From an uncultured Clostridium sp. (GTDB lineage Bacteria; Bacillota; Clostridia; TANB77; CAG-508), in NCBI GenBank assembly GCA_900553365.1, contig USDL01000038.1, positions 1 through 5,791 of the forward strand: a DNA stretch of 5,791 bases. The letters are read 5' to 3'. Position 1 is the stretch's first letter. The number at the start of each line of letters is the position of its first letter. Below are positions 1-5,414 of this stretch, in pieces. A program made the translations under genes and the position numbers. The notes beneath the pieces are model-generated. The model ran no database searches. It was not told the DNA's origin and saw only the letters and a program-made list of their open reading frames with translations.

Positions 1-16
1 TTTCATTAAATTTCAT
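1..16 (-). CDS. First five codons of an unidentified gene (cut by window edge)
   Basis: An ATG at 16-14 preceded by a perfect AGGAGG with a seven-base spacer opens a frame reading Met-Lys-Phe-Asn-Glu before the window ends. The start is credible because of the ribosome binding site and because the gene would follow the same direction as all its neighbours. Nothing can be said about its product. Its transcription is probably separate from TraX given the 376-base gap. Confidence 0.6.
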
Positions 17-23
17 TTTAATT

Positions 24-29
24 CCTCCT
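24..29 (-). promoter_or_regulatory. Ribosome binding site AGGAGG of the left-edge gene
   Basis: A perfect anti-16S match sits seven bases before an ATG at 16-14. It is the main evidence that the few codons at the left edge begin a real gene. Confidence 0.75.
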
Positions 30-36
30 ATTAAAA

Positions 37-48
37 TTTTGATCAAAA
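37..48. repeat. Perfect 12-base palindrome TTTTGATCAAAA
   Basis: The palindrome lies seven bases upstream (in gene direction) of the AGGAGG of the left-edge gene. Its only G and C are at the centre. If transcription starts upstream it lies in the leader close to the ribosome binding site; it could equally be an operator. No specific binding protein can be named. Confidence 0.35.
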
Positions 49-278
49 GATTTTTTCTTCTAATAATTAAATTTTAATAAATTTTTGCACTTTTTTCTAC
101 CATTTTTAATTAGAAATTGCGCACTTAAACATTACATACATTATATAATAATGAGTTATTTAAATTTTTTATTAAACTGATAGAAAACAATATTATTGCA
201 ACTATTATTATATGTTTTTTATATTTTTCATGTTACATTATCATGCTTACTTTTGATAAATTTAATTGTTTTGCTTTT

Positions 279-386
279 TTACTTATAGTAAACCAATCTA
301 TAATTGTTAATATTCCACAAAGGTTGTATATTATCCTCTTTAGGTGTTTTGGTCTATGCCCCAATTATGAATATATGCTTTTTCAT
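279..386 (-). pseudogene. Possible short coding remnant in frame with TraX
   Basis: In the same frame as TraX, two codons after its TAG, an ATG at 386-384 opens MKKHIFIIGA and then a second TAG (356-354). Beyond that, 24 codons beginning TKTPKEDNIQPLWNIN and ending RLVYYK run to a TAA at 281-279. The second part has a mixed polar composition with Trp, Pro and Arg and is less AT-skewed than its surroundings, which is unlike random non-coding DNA here. There is no ribosome binding site before the ATG. I do not recognise the source protein. It may be chance. Confidence 0.2.
282..310 (-). promoter_or_regulatory. Candidate promoter for the left-edge gene
   Basis: On the minus strand TTAACA (310-305), a 17-base spacer and TATAAG (287-282) each match the sigma-A consensus at 5 of 6 positions. 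Initiation near 275 would leave an untranslated leader of about 260 bases before the ATG at 16. In such AT-rich DNA chance matches are common. This is the best-spaced pair I found in the gap, but a closer promoter may exist. Confidence 0.35.
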
Positions 387-392
387 TATTAT

Positions 393-1136
393 CTAATTAA
401 ATAATAACGGTATGTTCCCATATATTGCTAGTCTTAATATTCCTATAACAACTAAATGTAGTGGATAATATAAATAGAACAACCATTTCATCCAATTTAG
501 CTTGCCTTTTTCTCCGTTATAAAGCTTTAATAAAGGATATACTAATATAACTGCTAATGTAATTAATCCATAGGTTTTACTTACAAATAAATATGAAATA
601 ACTGCATAAAGCATAATCCAAAAATTCATACCTATAATTTGCTTTTTCAAATTACCTCTATTAGAATACATAGATAAAATTGCCATTACTGCTATACTAC
701 TCCAATCAGCTGAAAAGGTTATAACATTTATTAAAATAATTAATATCCATTTCTGCCATTCTTTTAAATTATTTTTGCCATTTACAATATAAAGAGCAAC
801 TACTGACCAAGCAAGAGACCACATAATACTTGTTTGGTTAAAAATATTTCCGGAACTAAATGGTATATAATTTATTCCAAAAGCGAAACAATATGCAAAA
901 TGAGATATTATTGCAAAAATAAATAATCTTAAAATATATTTTTTCAAGTTTTTAGTATAATAAAAACCTTCACAAATAAAGAAAAACATAATAGGTGCAG
1001 TTAGTCTACCGATTATATGTAATATATTTGAAATAATATTATTAGGCATTCCTGGGTAGATTAAATCTGCAATATGATCAATTGTCATTGCTATAATTGC
1101 AATTAATTTTAAATGATTTGAATTTAATTTTTTCAT
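393..1136 (-). CDS. TraX family integral membrane protein
   Basis: This 247-residue protein is hydrophobic throughout, with about eight predicted membrane helices. TraX-family landmarks are present in order: LKLIAIIAMTIDHIA (9-23), IGRLTAPIMFFFICEGF (42-58) with a following YTKN, RLFIFAIISHFAY (70-82), the SADWSS loop (142-147) and YYPLHLVVIG (223-232). TraX of the F plasmid N-acetylates the pilin subunit. Chromosomal Firmicute homologues are of similar length, and their acyl acceptor is unknown. No pilin or conjugation gene is visible here, so a conjugation role is not supported; an acyltransferase acting on an envelope component is a fair guess. The start is supported by AGAGGTG at 1142-1148, five bases from ATG. 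It follows the hydrolase gene by 49 bases and ends with TAG. No clear terminator follows. Confidence 0.9.
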   Translation of the reverse strand: MKKLNSNHLKLIAIIAMTIDHIADLIYPGMPNNIISNILHIIGRLTAPIMFFFICEGFYYTKNLKKYILRLFIFAIISHFAYCFAFGINYIPFSSGNIFNQTSIMWSLAWSVVALYIVNGKNNLKEWQKWILIILINVITFSADWSSIAVMAILSMYSNRGNLKKQIIGMNFWIMLYAVISYLFVSKTYGLITLAVILVYPLLKLYNGEKGKLNWMKWLFYLYYPLHLVVIGILRLAIYGNIPLLFN

Positions 1137-1185
1137 TACATCACCTCTTATAAAGATTACTTTTTCTATAATATCATAAATTCAT

Positions 1186-2253
1186 TTATCTAATGTAATC
1201 ATCTTCTCTTTGCTTATTTCTTTCATTTTGGAATGATAAGTCTAAATTTTCACAACAGCCTTCACCTTTTGGGTTTAACTGTACAGTGTTTTCGTTGTTT
1301 TTATGAAACTCTAATAGTTGCTTTACTAAAAACTGTGATGTTGTTGTTTTTTGTGGGTTAAATATATTTCCATGGTCCGCACCTTTTAGTATTATTCCTT
1401 CTATATCTATACCCAATTTTTTATTTATATCTATAGAATTTTTATACCTTTCATTCATAGTTTGCCCTAAAAGTTCTCGTTGCTTTTTTCCTACTTCTTT
1501 TGGCATAGTTATTTCTCTAAAGGACATATCATGCATTGGAGCTCTTATTTTTCCATCATTCTTATTACACCTTTCTCCATCTATGCTCCAATTTCCAGGT
1601 TCTTTTTCTTCCTTTTCGGCTACATAATACCCAAATTTTATTTTTTTATATTCTTCAAAGTCAAACTTTTTACCAAATAGTTCTTCATAGTCTTCTATTC
1701 CTATTGGATATTTTATTTTCTTTGTAGGTACTGGTATACTTCCGGCTGCACCTCCAATTAAACATCTTCCAATGGTTTCTGGATAAATTAATGCAAACCT
1801 TTGTGCAAAAACTCCTGAAGCAGAATATCCATTAAGAAATATTTTTTCTTTTACTTTTTTTCCAGTAATCTCGTTAATTTTCTTCCTAGCATCTTCAATA
1901 CATTTTAATGTTTTTTCATGTATTCTAAAATTTCTTACGGTCTCTAATGATAACTGTTGGAAGTCTGGCATATCAATAATATCTGGAATTATTGGCATTA
2001 CAACAGGAAAATCTGTAATTGCATCTAGAAGTATGTTTTCGATTTGGTTTCCATGTTCAGAAATTGCATCTTGTACATTTTCTTCATAGTTTTTTCTTTG
2101 TTTATTACCTGAATTATATGTCTCTACAAACATTTCTGCATTATTTTTTAGAAGTTCTGAAATTGCAATTATATACTTTCCATCTTCTGTTTCGCATATG
2201 TACATATCAACATTTACATTGCTTCTATTTTTTAGAGTTCTATATTTTTTCAT
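1186..2253 (-). CDS. Alpha/beta hydrolase, PHB-depolymerase/esterase-like
   Basis: The 355-residue protein has PVVMPIIP at 83-90, which resembles the early beta-strand and oxyanion-hole region of an alpha/beta hydrolase. The nucleophile elbow is NGYSASGVFAQRFALIYPE (141-159), with Ser144 as likely nucleophile. The elbow is Gly-Tyr-Ser-Ala-Ser, so the usual last Gly of GxSxG is Ser, a variant seen in a subgroup of bacterial esterase-like proteins. The likely catalytic His is His294 in KGADHGNIF (290-298), just after a hydrophobic strand. The acidic member of the triad is not obvious. No signal peptide or membrane segment is seen, so it is probably cytosolic. The N-terminal 80 residues and a charged tail with a Cys-Cys pair (333-334) extend beyond the core. 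The ribosome binding site is weak: GAG eight bases and GGTGA one base from ATG. The substrate is unknown. Confidence 0.83.
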   Translation of the reverse strand: MKKYRTLKNRSNVNVDMYICETEDGKYIIAISELLKNNAEMFVETYNSGNKQRKNYEENVQDAISEHGNQIENILLDAITDFPVVMPIIPDIIDMPDFQQLSLETVRNFRIHEKTLKCIEDARKKINEITGKKVKEKIFLNGYSASGVFAQRFALIYPETIGRCLIGGAAGSIPVPTKKIKYPIGIEDYEELFGKKFDFEEYKKIKFGYYVAEKEEKEPGNWSIDGERCNKNDGKIRAPMHDMSFREITMPKEVGKKQRELLGQTMNERYKNSIDINKKLGIDIEGIILKGADHGNIFNPQKTTTSQFLVKQLLEFHKNNENTVQLNPKGEGCCENLDLSFQNERNKQREDDYIR

Positions 2254-2309
2254 ATCACCAGCTCACTTTCATAACAATATAATTTGCTATTTATGTGTGT
2301 TTTCATTAA

Positions 2310-2849
2310 TCACTTATTTATATATTTTTCTATTCTTTCTAATATAATTGGTGTATAATATTGATGTGCAAATGTAAGCTCTGTGTTTGGTTCTTTTAGC
2401 ATTTTCTTTAACTTATCTATGCTCACATATAGCAGTTCACTTACTTCATTTTCTTGCATTGTAAGCTCTTCTATTTTTTTATCTGTTCTTAAAAGATATA
2501 CATATTTAAAGTGATAATTATTTGGCTTTTTAGCTTTGAATGTGTCAAGAAAAATAAGTTCTTGCTGTTGTAAATCTAGTCCAATCTCTTCTTTTATTTC
2601 TCTTAAAGTTGCTTCAAATGGAAGCTCGTTTAAATCAACATGTCCTGCTGTTACGGATAGCATATTGGGGGATTGCTTTTTGTTACTACTTCTTCGTTGC
2701 AAGAGTATTTCGTTTTTTTCATTAACCACCCAACACGCAATTTCTCGATGCCATAAATTGCAATAGTGCACAACTCCTCTATCTGCAATGCCTATTTTAG
2801 TCTTGTTGTCTTCGGTATATACTTCTAGCATTTCTGAATCTTGGTTCAT
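2310..2849 (-). CDS. Nudix hydrolase, YfcD / IPP-isomerase-like subgroup
   Basis: This 179-residue protein carries a complete Nudix box at residues 69-91. It begins GHVDLNE and continues to REIKEEIGL, so every position of the Gly-x5-Glu-x7-Arg-Glu-U-x-Glu-Glu-x-Gly-U signature is met and the Mg2+-binding glutamates are present. The preceding LWHREIACWVV (32-42) and ILLQRR (48-53) are the hallmark of the YfcD/isopentenyl-diphosphate-isomerase-like Nudix subgroup rather than MutT. Such enzymes hydrolyse a nucleoside diphosphate linked to another group, but the substrate cannot be read from sequence. It is cytosolic with no signal peptide. The start is supported by AAAGGAG at 2858-2864, eight bases upstream. 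It sits 34 bases after the ATPase gene and 56 before the hydrolase gene, so it is probably co-transcribed. True type I/II IPP isomerase activity is unlikely but not excluded. Confidence 0.92.
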   Translation of the reverse strand: MNQDSEMLEVYTEDNKTKIGIADRGVVHYCNLWHREIACWVVNEKNEILLQRRSSNKKQSPNMLSVTAGHVDLNELPFEATLREIKEEIGLDLQQQELIFLDTFKAKKPNNYHFKYVYLLRTDKKIEELTMQENEVSELLYVSIDKLKKMLKEPNTELTFAHQYYTPIILERIEKYINK

Positions 2850-2883
2850 TATTTTTTCTCCTTTTTATCATTATGAAATTAAT

Positions 2884-4188
2884 TCAATTAATTATTTTCT
2901 CTATATTACTTATACAATATAGAGGTATATTTATAATCCAATCTTCCTTTCTATAATTAGACATTGATGTTCTTACATTAATTTTAGTATTATATTTTTG
3001 TACAAATGATTTTAAACTTTTAGCCTGTAAATTTTCACTTGCTTTTACTTCTATGGGAATATTATTTTTTCCAATTTGTGTTATAAAATCTAATTCAGCT
3101 GTGCCTGTATCAGATGACCAATAGAACACATCCAGTTCTGTACATTGTTTTAATTGACATAGAACATATTGCTCCGTTAAACTTCCTTTAAATTCTTCAA
3201 ATATGTCGTTTCCTTCTAGTAATGTTTTGGAATCTATTCCAGCCATAGCACCTAATAGACCAACATCTAATAGATATAATTTAAATGCGTTAAAATCTTG
3301 GTATGCTGATAATGGTATTTTACAATTATTTACTCTATTTACTTGATATATAAGACCACAATCTATTAGCCAAGATAATGCTATTTCGTATTCTCTCGCT
3401 CTTGCCCCATCTCTTATCAGACCATAAATAAATTTTTTATTTTCCTTTGCAAGCTGTGTAGGTATATTATTCCATAACTGTCTAATTCTTGGAACTATAT
3501 TACTTGGAGCATGTTTAGAAAAGTCTTGTTCATAGTCATCTAATAATGTTTTCTGTATTCTACGAACTTCTAACAAGTCCTTATATTCTACATAAGAACT
3601 CACTACTTCAGGCATTCCTCCAATATAATAATAAAGTTTTAAGTACTCTTTTAATTTACTGCTAAATACATTAATCATATCAAAATCATTATTTTTTAAT
3701 AATTGAAGCAATTCCTTTTCGCCCAATGCTTCTAAAAATTCAAAAAAGCTTAATGGTGTCAAATCTAAAAAATCCACTTTTCCAACTGGAAATGAAGTTC
3801 CGCCATGTATTGCTACTCCTAAAAGAGAACCTGCTGATACTATATGATATTCTCTGGCATTTTCGCAAAAATATTTTAACGCTTTTAATGCCTTAGGCGT
3901 TTCTTGAATTTCATCTAAAATTATTAATGTGTTTTCTGGTTCAATATTTACACCGGATTCTATTTTTAGACCTTGTATTATTGTATCTAAATCAAAATCT
4001 TCATCAAAAAGTTTATTCATTCTTGCATTATCATCAAAATTTATATATGCACATTTTTCATAACACTCTTTCCCAAATTCTTTCATTAACCATGTTTTTC
4101 CAACTTGTCTTGCACCTCTTATAATTAGAGGTTTTCTATTTGATGATTCTTTCCATTTTTTTAATTCTTCCATTTTGCTTCTATACAT
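2884..4188 (-). CDS. AAA-type ATPase with C-terminal DUF4143 / PD-(D/E)XK-like domain
   Basis: The 434-residue protein has an N-terminal P-loop ATPase domain with Walker A GARQVGKT (25-32), Walker B LIILDEIQE (88-96) and a VSAGS sensor-like strand (117-121). The family-typical IGGMPEVV lies at 189-196. The C-terminal half shows KLYLLDVGLL (303-312), GSLTEQYVLCQL (335-346), AELDFI (364-369) and IPIEVKAS (377-384). The last two form the E...D...E-x-K pattern of a restriction-endonuclease-like fold. Length and motif order are complete for the AAA_14/DUF4143 family. These proteins are common in many copies in Firmicutes and Bacteroidetes, are predicted cytosolic, and have no settled function; some authors link related ATPases to mobile elements or defence. 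The start is set by AGGAGGG seven bases before ATG. The Nudix gene follows after 34 bases, and the stop is TGA. Confidence 0.92.
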   Translation of the reverse strand: MYRSKMEELKKWKESSNRKPLIIRGARQVGKTWLMKEFGKECYEKCAYINFDDNARMNKLFDEDFDLDTIIQGLKIESGVNIEPENTLIILDEIQETPKALKALKYFCENAREYHIVSAGSLLGVAIHGGTSFPVGKVDFLDLTPLSFFEFLEALGEKELLQLLKNNDFDMINVFSSKLKEYLKLYYYIGGMPEVVSSYVEYKDLLEVRRIQKTLLDDYEQDFSKHAPSNIVPRIRQLWNNIPTQLAKENKKFIYGLIRDGARAREYEIALSWLIDCGLIYQVNRVNNCKIPLSAYQDFNAFKLYLLDVGLLGAMAGIDSKTLLEGNDIFEEFKGSLTEQYVLCQLKQCTELDVFYWSSDTGTAELDFITQIGKNNIPIEVKASENLQAKSLKSFVQKYNTKINVRTSMSNYRKEDWIINIPLYCISNIEKIIN

Positions 4189-4205
4189 ATAATCACCCTC
4201 CTATT

Positions 4206-4227
4206 GATATATTATATATAGTATATC
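4206..4227. repeat. 22-base imperfect palindrome over the -10 region
   Basis: Ten of eleven base pairs match, with arms beginning GATATA and ending TATATC; the one mismatch pairs 4212 with 4221. It covers the proposed -10 element and start point of the ATPase promoter. It is almost purely A and T, so it may be compositional chance rather than an operator. Confidence 0.35.
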
Positions 4228-4248
4228 ATTATTTATCACAAAAATCAA
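4220..4248 (-). promoter_or_regulatory. Candidate sigma-A promoter of the ATPase gene
   Basis: On the minus strand the -35 TTGATT (4248-4243) is followed by a 17-base spacer and the -10 TATACT (4225-4220). The elements match the consensus at 4 of 6 and 5 of 6 positions. Transcription would begin near 4213, leaving a leader of about 25 bases that contains the AGGAGGG at 4196-4202. Other -10-like hexamers in this AT-rich stretch, such as the TATAAT nearby, cannot be excluded. Confidence 0.5.
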
Positions 4249-4256
4249 ACCACTTT

Positions 4257-4272
4257 TGTGTAAACTTACACA
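4257..4272. repeat. 16-base palindrome with TGTGTAA/TTACACA arms
   Basis: The sequence has seven-base perfect arms (4257-4263 and 4266-4272) around a two-base centre. It overlaps the downstream copy of the direct repeat. A further TTACACA lies at 4299-4305. The centre is about 50 bases upstream of the start point predicted for the ATPase gene's promoter, a reasonable place for a regulator site. A protein-binding role is inference; the loop is too short for it to be a good terminator. Confidence 0.45.
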
Positions 4273-4320
4273 TTTTTTGAAGGACTTTTTGCAGTGTTTT
4301 ACACATTTTGTAAAGGACTT
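4266..4320 (-). repeat. 22-base imperfect direct repeat, 33-base period, spanning the DUF1653 stop codon
   Basis: Two copies of a 22-base unit lie at 4299-4320 and 4266-4287 and match at 20 of 22 positions. Their offset is 33 bases, exactly 11 codons. Each copy ends with an in-frame TAA (4301-4299 and 4268-4266). Read in the DUF1653 frame they encode SPLQNV-stop and SPSKNV-stop. The remaining 11 bases of the period are poorly conserved. This looks like an old tandem duplication of the gene's 3' end. Confidence 0.75.
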
Positions 4321-4589
4321 CCGTGAATATTATCCACTACATTATATTTATTAACACTTTCTATATTTTGCAATTCAAATCTATATTTTTGCTTAACACC
4401 TGGGTATTTTTCATGATCAACTTCTGAAGCAAACATGTCGTAAGGTCTTATATATAGCTCTGTATCTCCATATAAAGCTCTATATACTACATATTTTTCT
4501 CTTGTTTCACTGTGTGTTGCAATATCCTCAACTAAGTACAAGTTTCCTTTAAAATGTTTATAAATTGATTTAACTTTTATTTCATTCAT
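4299..4589 (-). CDS. DUF1653 domain protein
   Basis: This 96-residue soluble protein matches the DUF1653 pattern across residues 9-72. It has IYKHFKGNLYLVEDIATHSE, then VVYRALYGD (35-42), then RPYDMF (48-53). Family members are usually small, around 70 residues, and made mostly of this beta-rich domain. Residues 73-96 are an extra tail ending in SPLQNV. The start is supported by AAAGGAG at 4596-4602, six bases before the ATG. The gene begins 15 bases after the DUF4097 gene, so it is probably the last cistron of the envelope-stress operon. The biochemical role of DUF1653 is not established. Its 3' end, including the TAA, is partly duplicated just downstream (see the direct repeat). The C-terminal tail may therefore be evolutionarily labile. 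Confidence 0.88.
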   Translation of the reverse strand: MNEIKVKSIYKHFKGNLYLVEDIATHSETREKYVVYRALYGDTELYIRPYDMFASEVDHEKYPGVKQKYRFELQNIESVNKYNVVDNIHGSPLQNV

Positions 4590-4604
4590 AATTTGCTCCT
4601 TTAA

Positions 4605-5414
4605 TTAAAAATCAATTTTAATTTCTCCTATTCCTCCATCTATATCGATATAGTTTTTTCCATTGCCCCATTCTTGGCCATCTTTCATTTCTTCTCCAGC
4701 AATGTCTATTGCTCCTATACCTTTATTGATTTTGAATTTATAGTTGTCTTTGTCTCCAAGAAGCCTTATGCTTACTTTTCCAATTCCAGAGTTTATATCA
4801 CTTTTGCCTGTAATTTTTGAAACCAAATCTGTTTGGCCTATTCCTATATCTAAGTCTAGGTTATTTATTGTTCCTGATAGAATACTTAGTTTTCCAACTC
4901 CGCCATCTATGCTACATTTTTGGCTTACATTTACCCTAGATATTTCTGTATTTCCGGCTCCTAGGTTAAGTAGTAGCTCTTTTGTATTTAAGCTTTCTAT
5001 ATTGATTTTTCCTGCTCCTGCATTTATTCTTATTGTTTCGAATTCTATGTTCTTTGGAACATATACCACTAAATCGCCTTCACCATTATTGCCAAACCAC
5101 TTGCGTGATTTTTCTTTGATTTGTAGATTTTGATAGTTCTGTTTGCAATTAATATTGCTATTATTTATTTCTGCCTTTAAAGTTTCTCCTGTTTTTATAG
5201 TTAAATTTGTAAATGTCACATCTATATCTAATGTTGCAACTTCGCTGTTTTCAAAATCTATAGTTTTCATCTCTCCTATTGCCTTATTTTTTCTTAAACC
5301 TAGAACACTAGCTAAGCCAAATATTCCCCCTGCTATTGCAGAAAATATTGAAACTATTATAGATATTGCCAAAGCTATTGCTAGATATTTAATTATTTTT
5401 TGTGCTGTTGTCAT
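4605..5414 (-). CDS. DUF4097 family membrane-anchored beta-solenoid protein
   Basis: This 269-residue protein has one hydrophobic segment at about residues 7-38, followed by RKNK, and then a long beta-rich region. The rest is a repeated structure with Gly-X-Gly turns: GAGK 133-136, GAGN 152-155, GVGK 172-175, GIGQ 191-194, GIGK 210-213, GIGA 232-235 and GIGE 261-264. The first five are 19-20 residues apart, which matches one coil of a beta-solenoid as in DUF4097 (putative adhesin / YvlB-like) proteins. The segment reads as a membrane anchor rather than a cleaved signal because no clear cleavage site follows it. The start at 5414 overlaps the stop of the LiaF-like gene, and DUF1653 follows after 15 bases. 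B. subtilis yvlB sits with PspC-type envelope-stress genes, and by analogy this pair may act at the membrane under envelope stress. That role is inference; no enzymatic motif is visible. Confidence 0.85.
   Translation of the reverse strand: MTTAQKIIKYLAIALAISIIVSIFSAIAGGIFGLASVLGLRKNKAIGEMKTIDFENSEVATLDIDVTFTNLTIKTGETLKAEINNSNINCKQNYQNLQIKEKSRKWFGNNGEGDLVVYVPKNIEFETIRINAGAGKINIESLNTKELLLNLGAGNTEISRVNVSQKCSIDGGVGKLSILSGTINNLDLDIGIGQTDLVSKITGKSDINSGIGKVSIRLLGDKDNYKFKINKGIGAIDIAGEEMKDGQEWGNGKNYIDIDGGIGEIKIDF

Larger units (their letters stand above)
17..392. other. 376-base stretch without an intact gene
   Basis: This is the gap between the TraX stop and the start of the gene at the left edge. 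It contains no open frame longer than a few dozen codons with a ribosome binding site on either strand, no tRNA, and no GC-rich hairpin followed by a T run. What it does hold is a candidate minus-strand promoter at 282-310, a perfect 12-base palindrome at 37-48, and the ribosome binding site at 24-29. It also has two short minus-strand stretches (386-279 and 231-125) that read like interrupted or decayed coding sequence. Confidence 0.6.

Noticed and set aside
78..126. Two similar TTGCAC / TTGCGCAC stretches as a repeat element
   Set aside because: The similarity is short and interrupted by an indel, and the surrounding poly-A/T makes alignment trivial.
1176..1189. ATAAAT / ATTTAT palindrome at the hydrolase stop
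   Set aside because: It is a short, pure A-T palindrome with a two-base centre, expected by chance at this composition.
1480..1727. Plus-strand open frames of 63-66 codons
   Set aside because: They are antisense to the alpha/beta hydrolase, rich in Phe, Leu and Tyr from reversed AAA/GAA codons, and have no ribosome binding site.
2019..2282. Plus-strand open frame of 87 codons
   Set aside because: It is antisense to the N-terminal part of the hydrolase, with a Phe/Leu/His-rich translation and no recognisable domain or ribosome binding site.
4237..4260. Inverted repeat CACAAAA / TTTTGTG as a terminator for the DUF1653 operon
   Set aside because: The stem is seven mostly A-T pairs with a ten-base loop and no following T run, and it overlaps the -35 of the ATPase promoter.
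4298..4314. Stem TTTACA / TGTAAA over the DUF1653 stop as a terminator
   Set aside because: It has only six base pairs, four of them A-T, and no T run after it in the transcript direction.
4266..4320. Start of a CRISPR-like array
   Set aside because: There are only two imperfect copies with an 11-base spacer, and the repeat is explained by duplication of coding sequence; no cas genes are visible.
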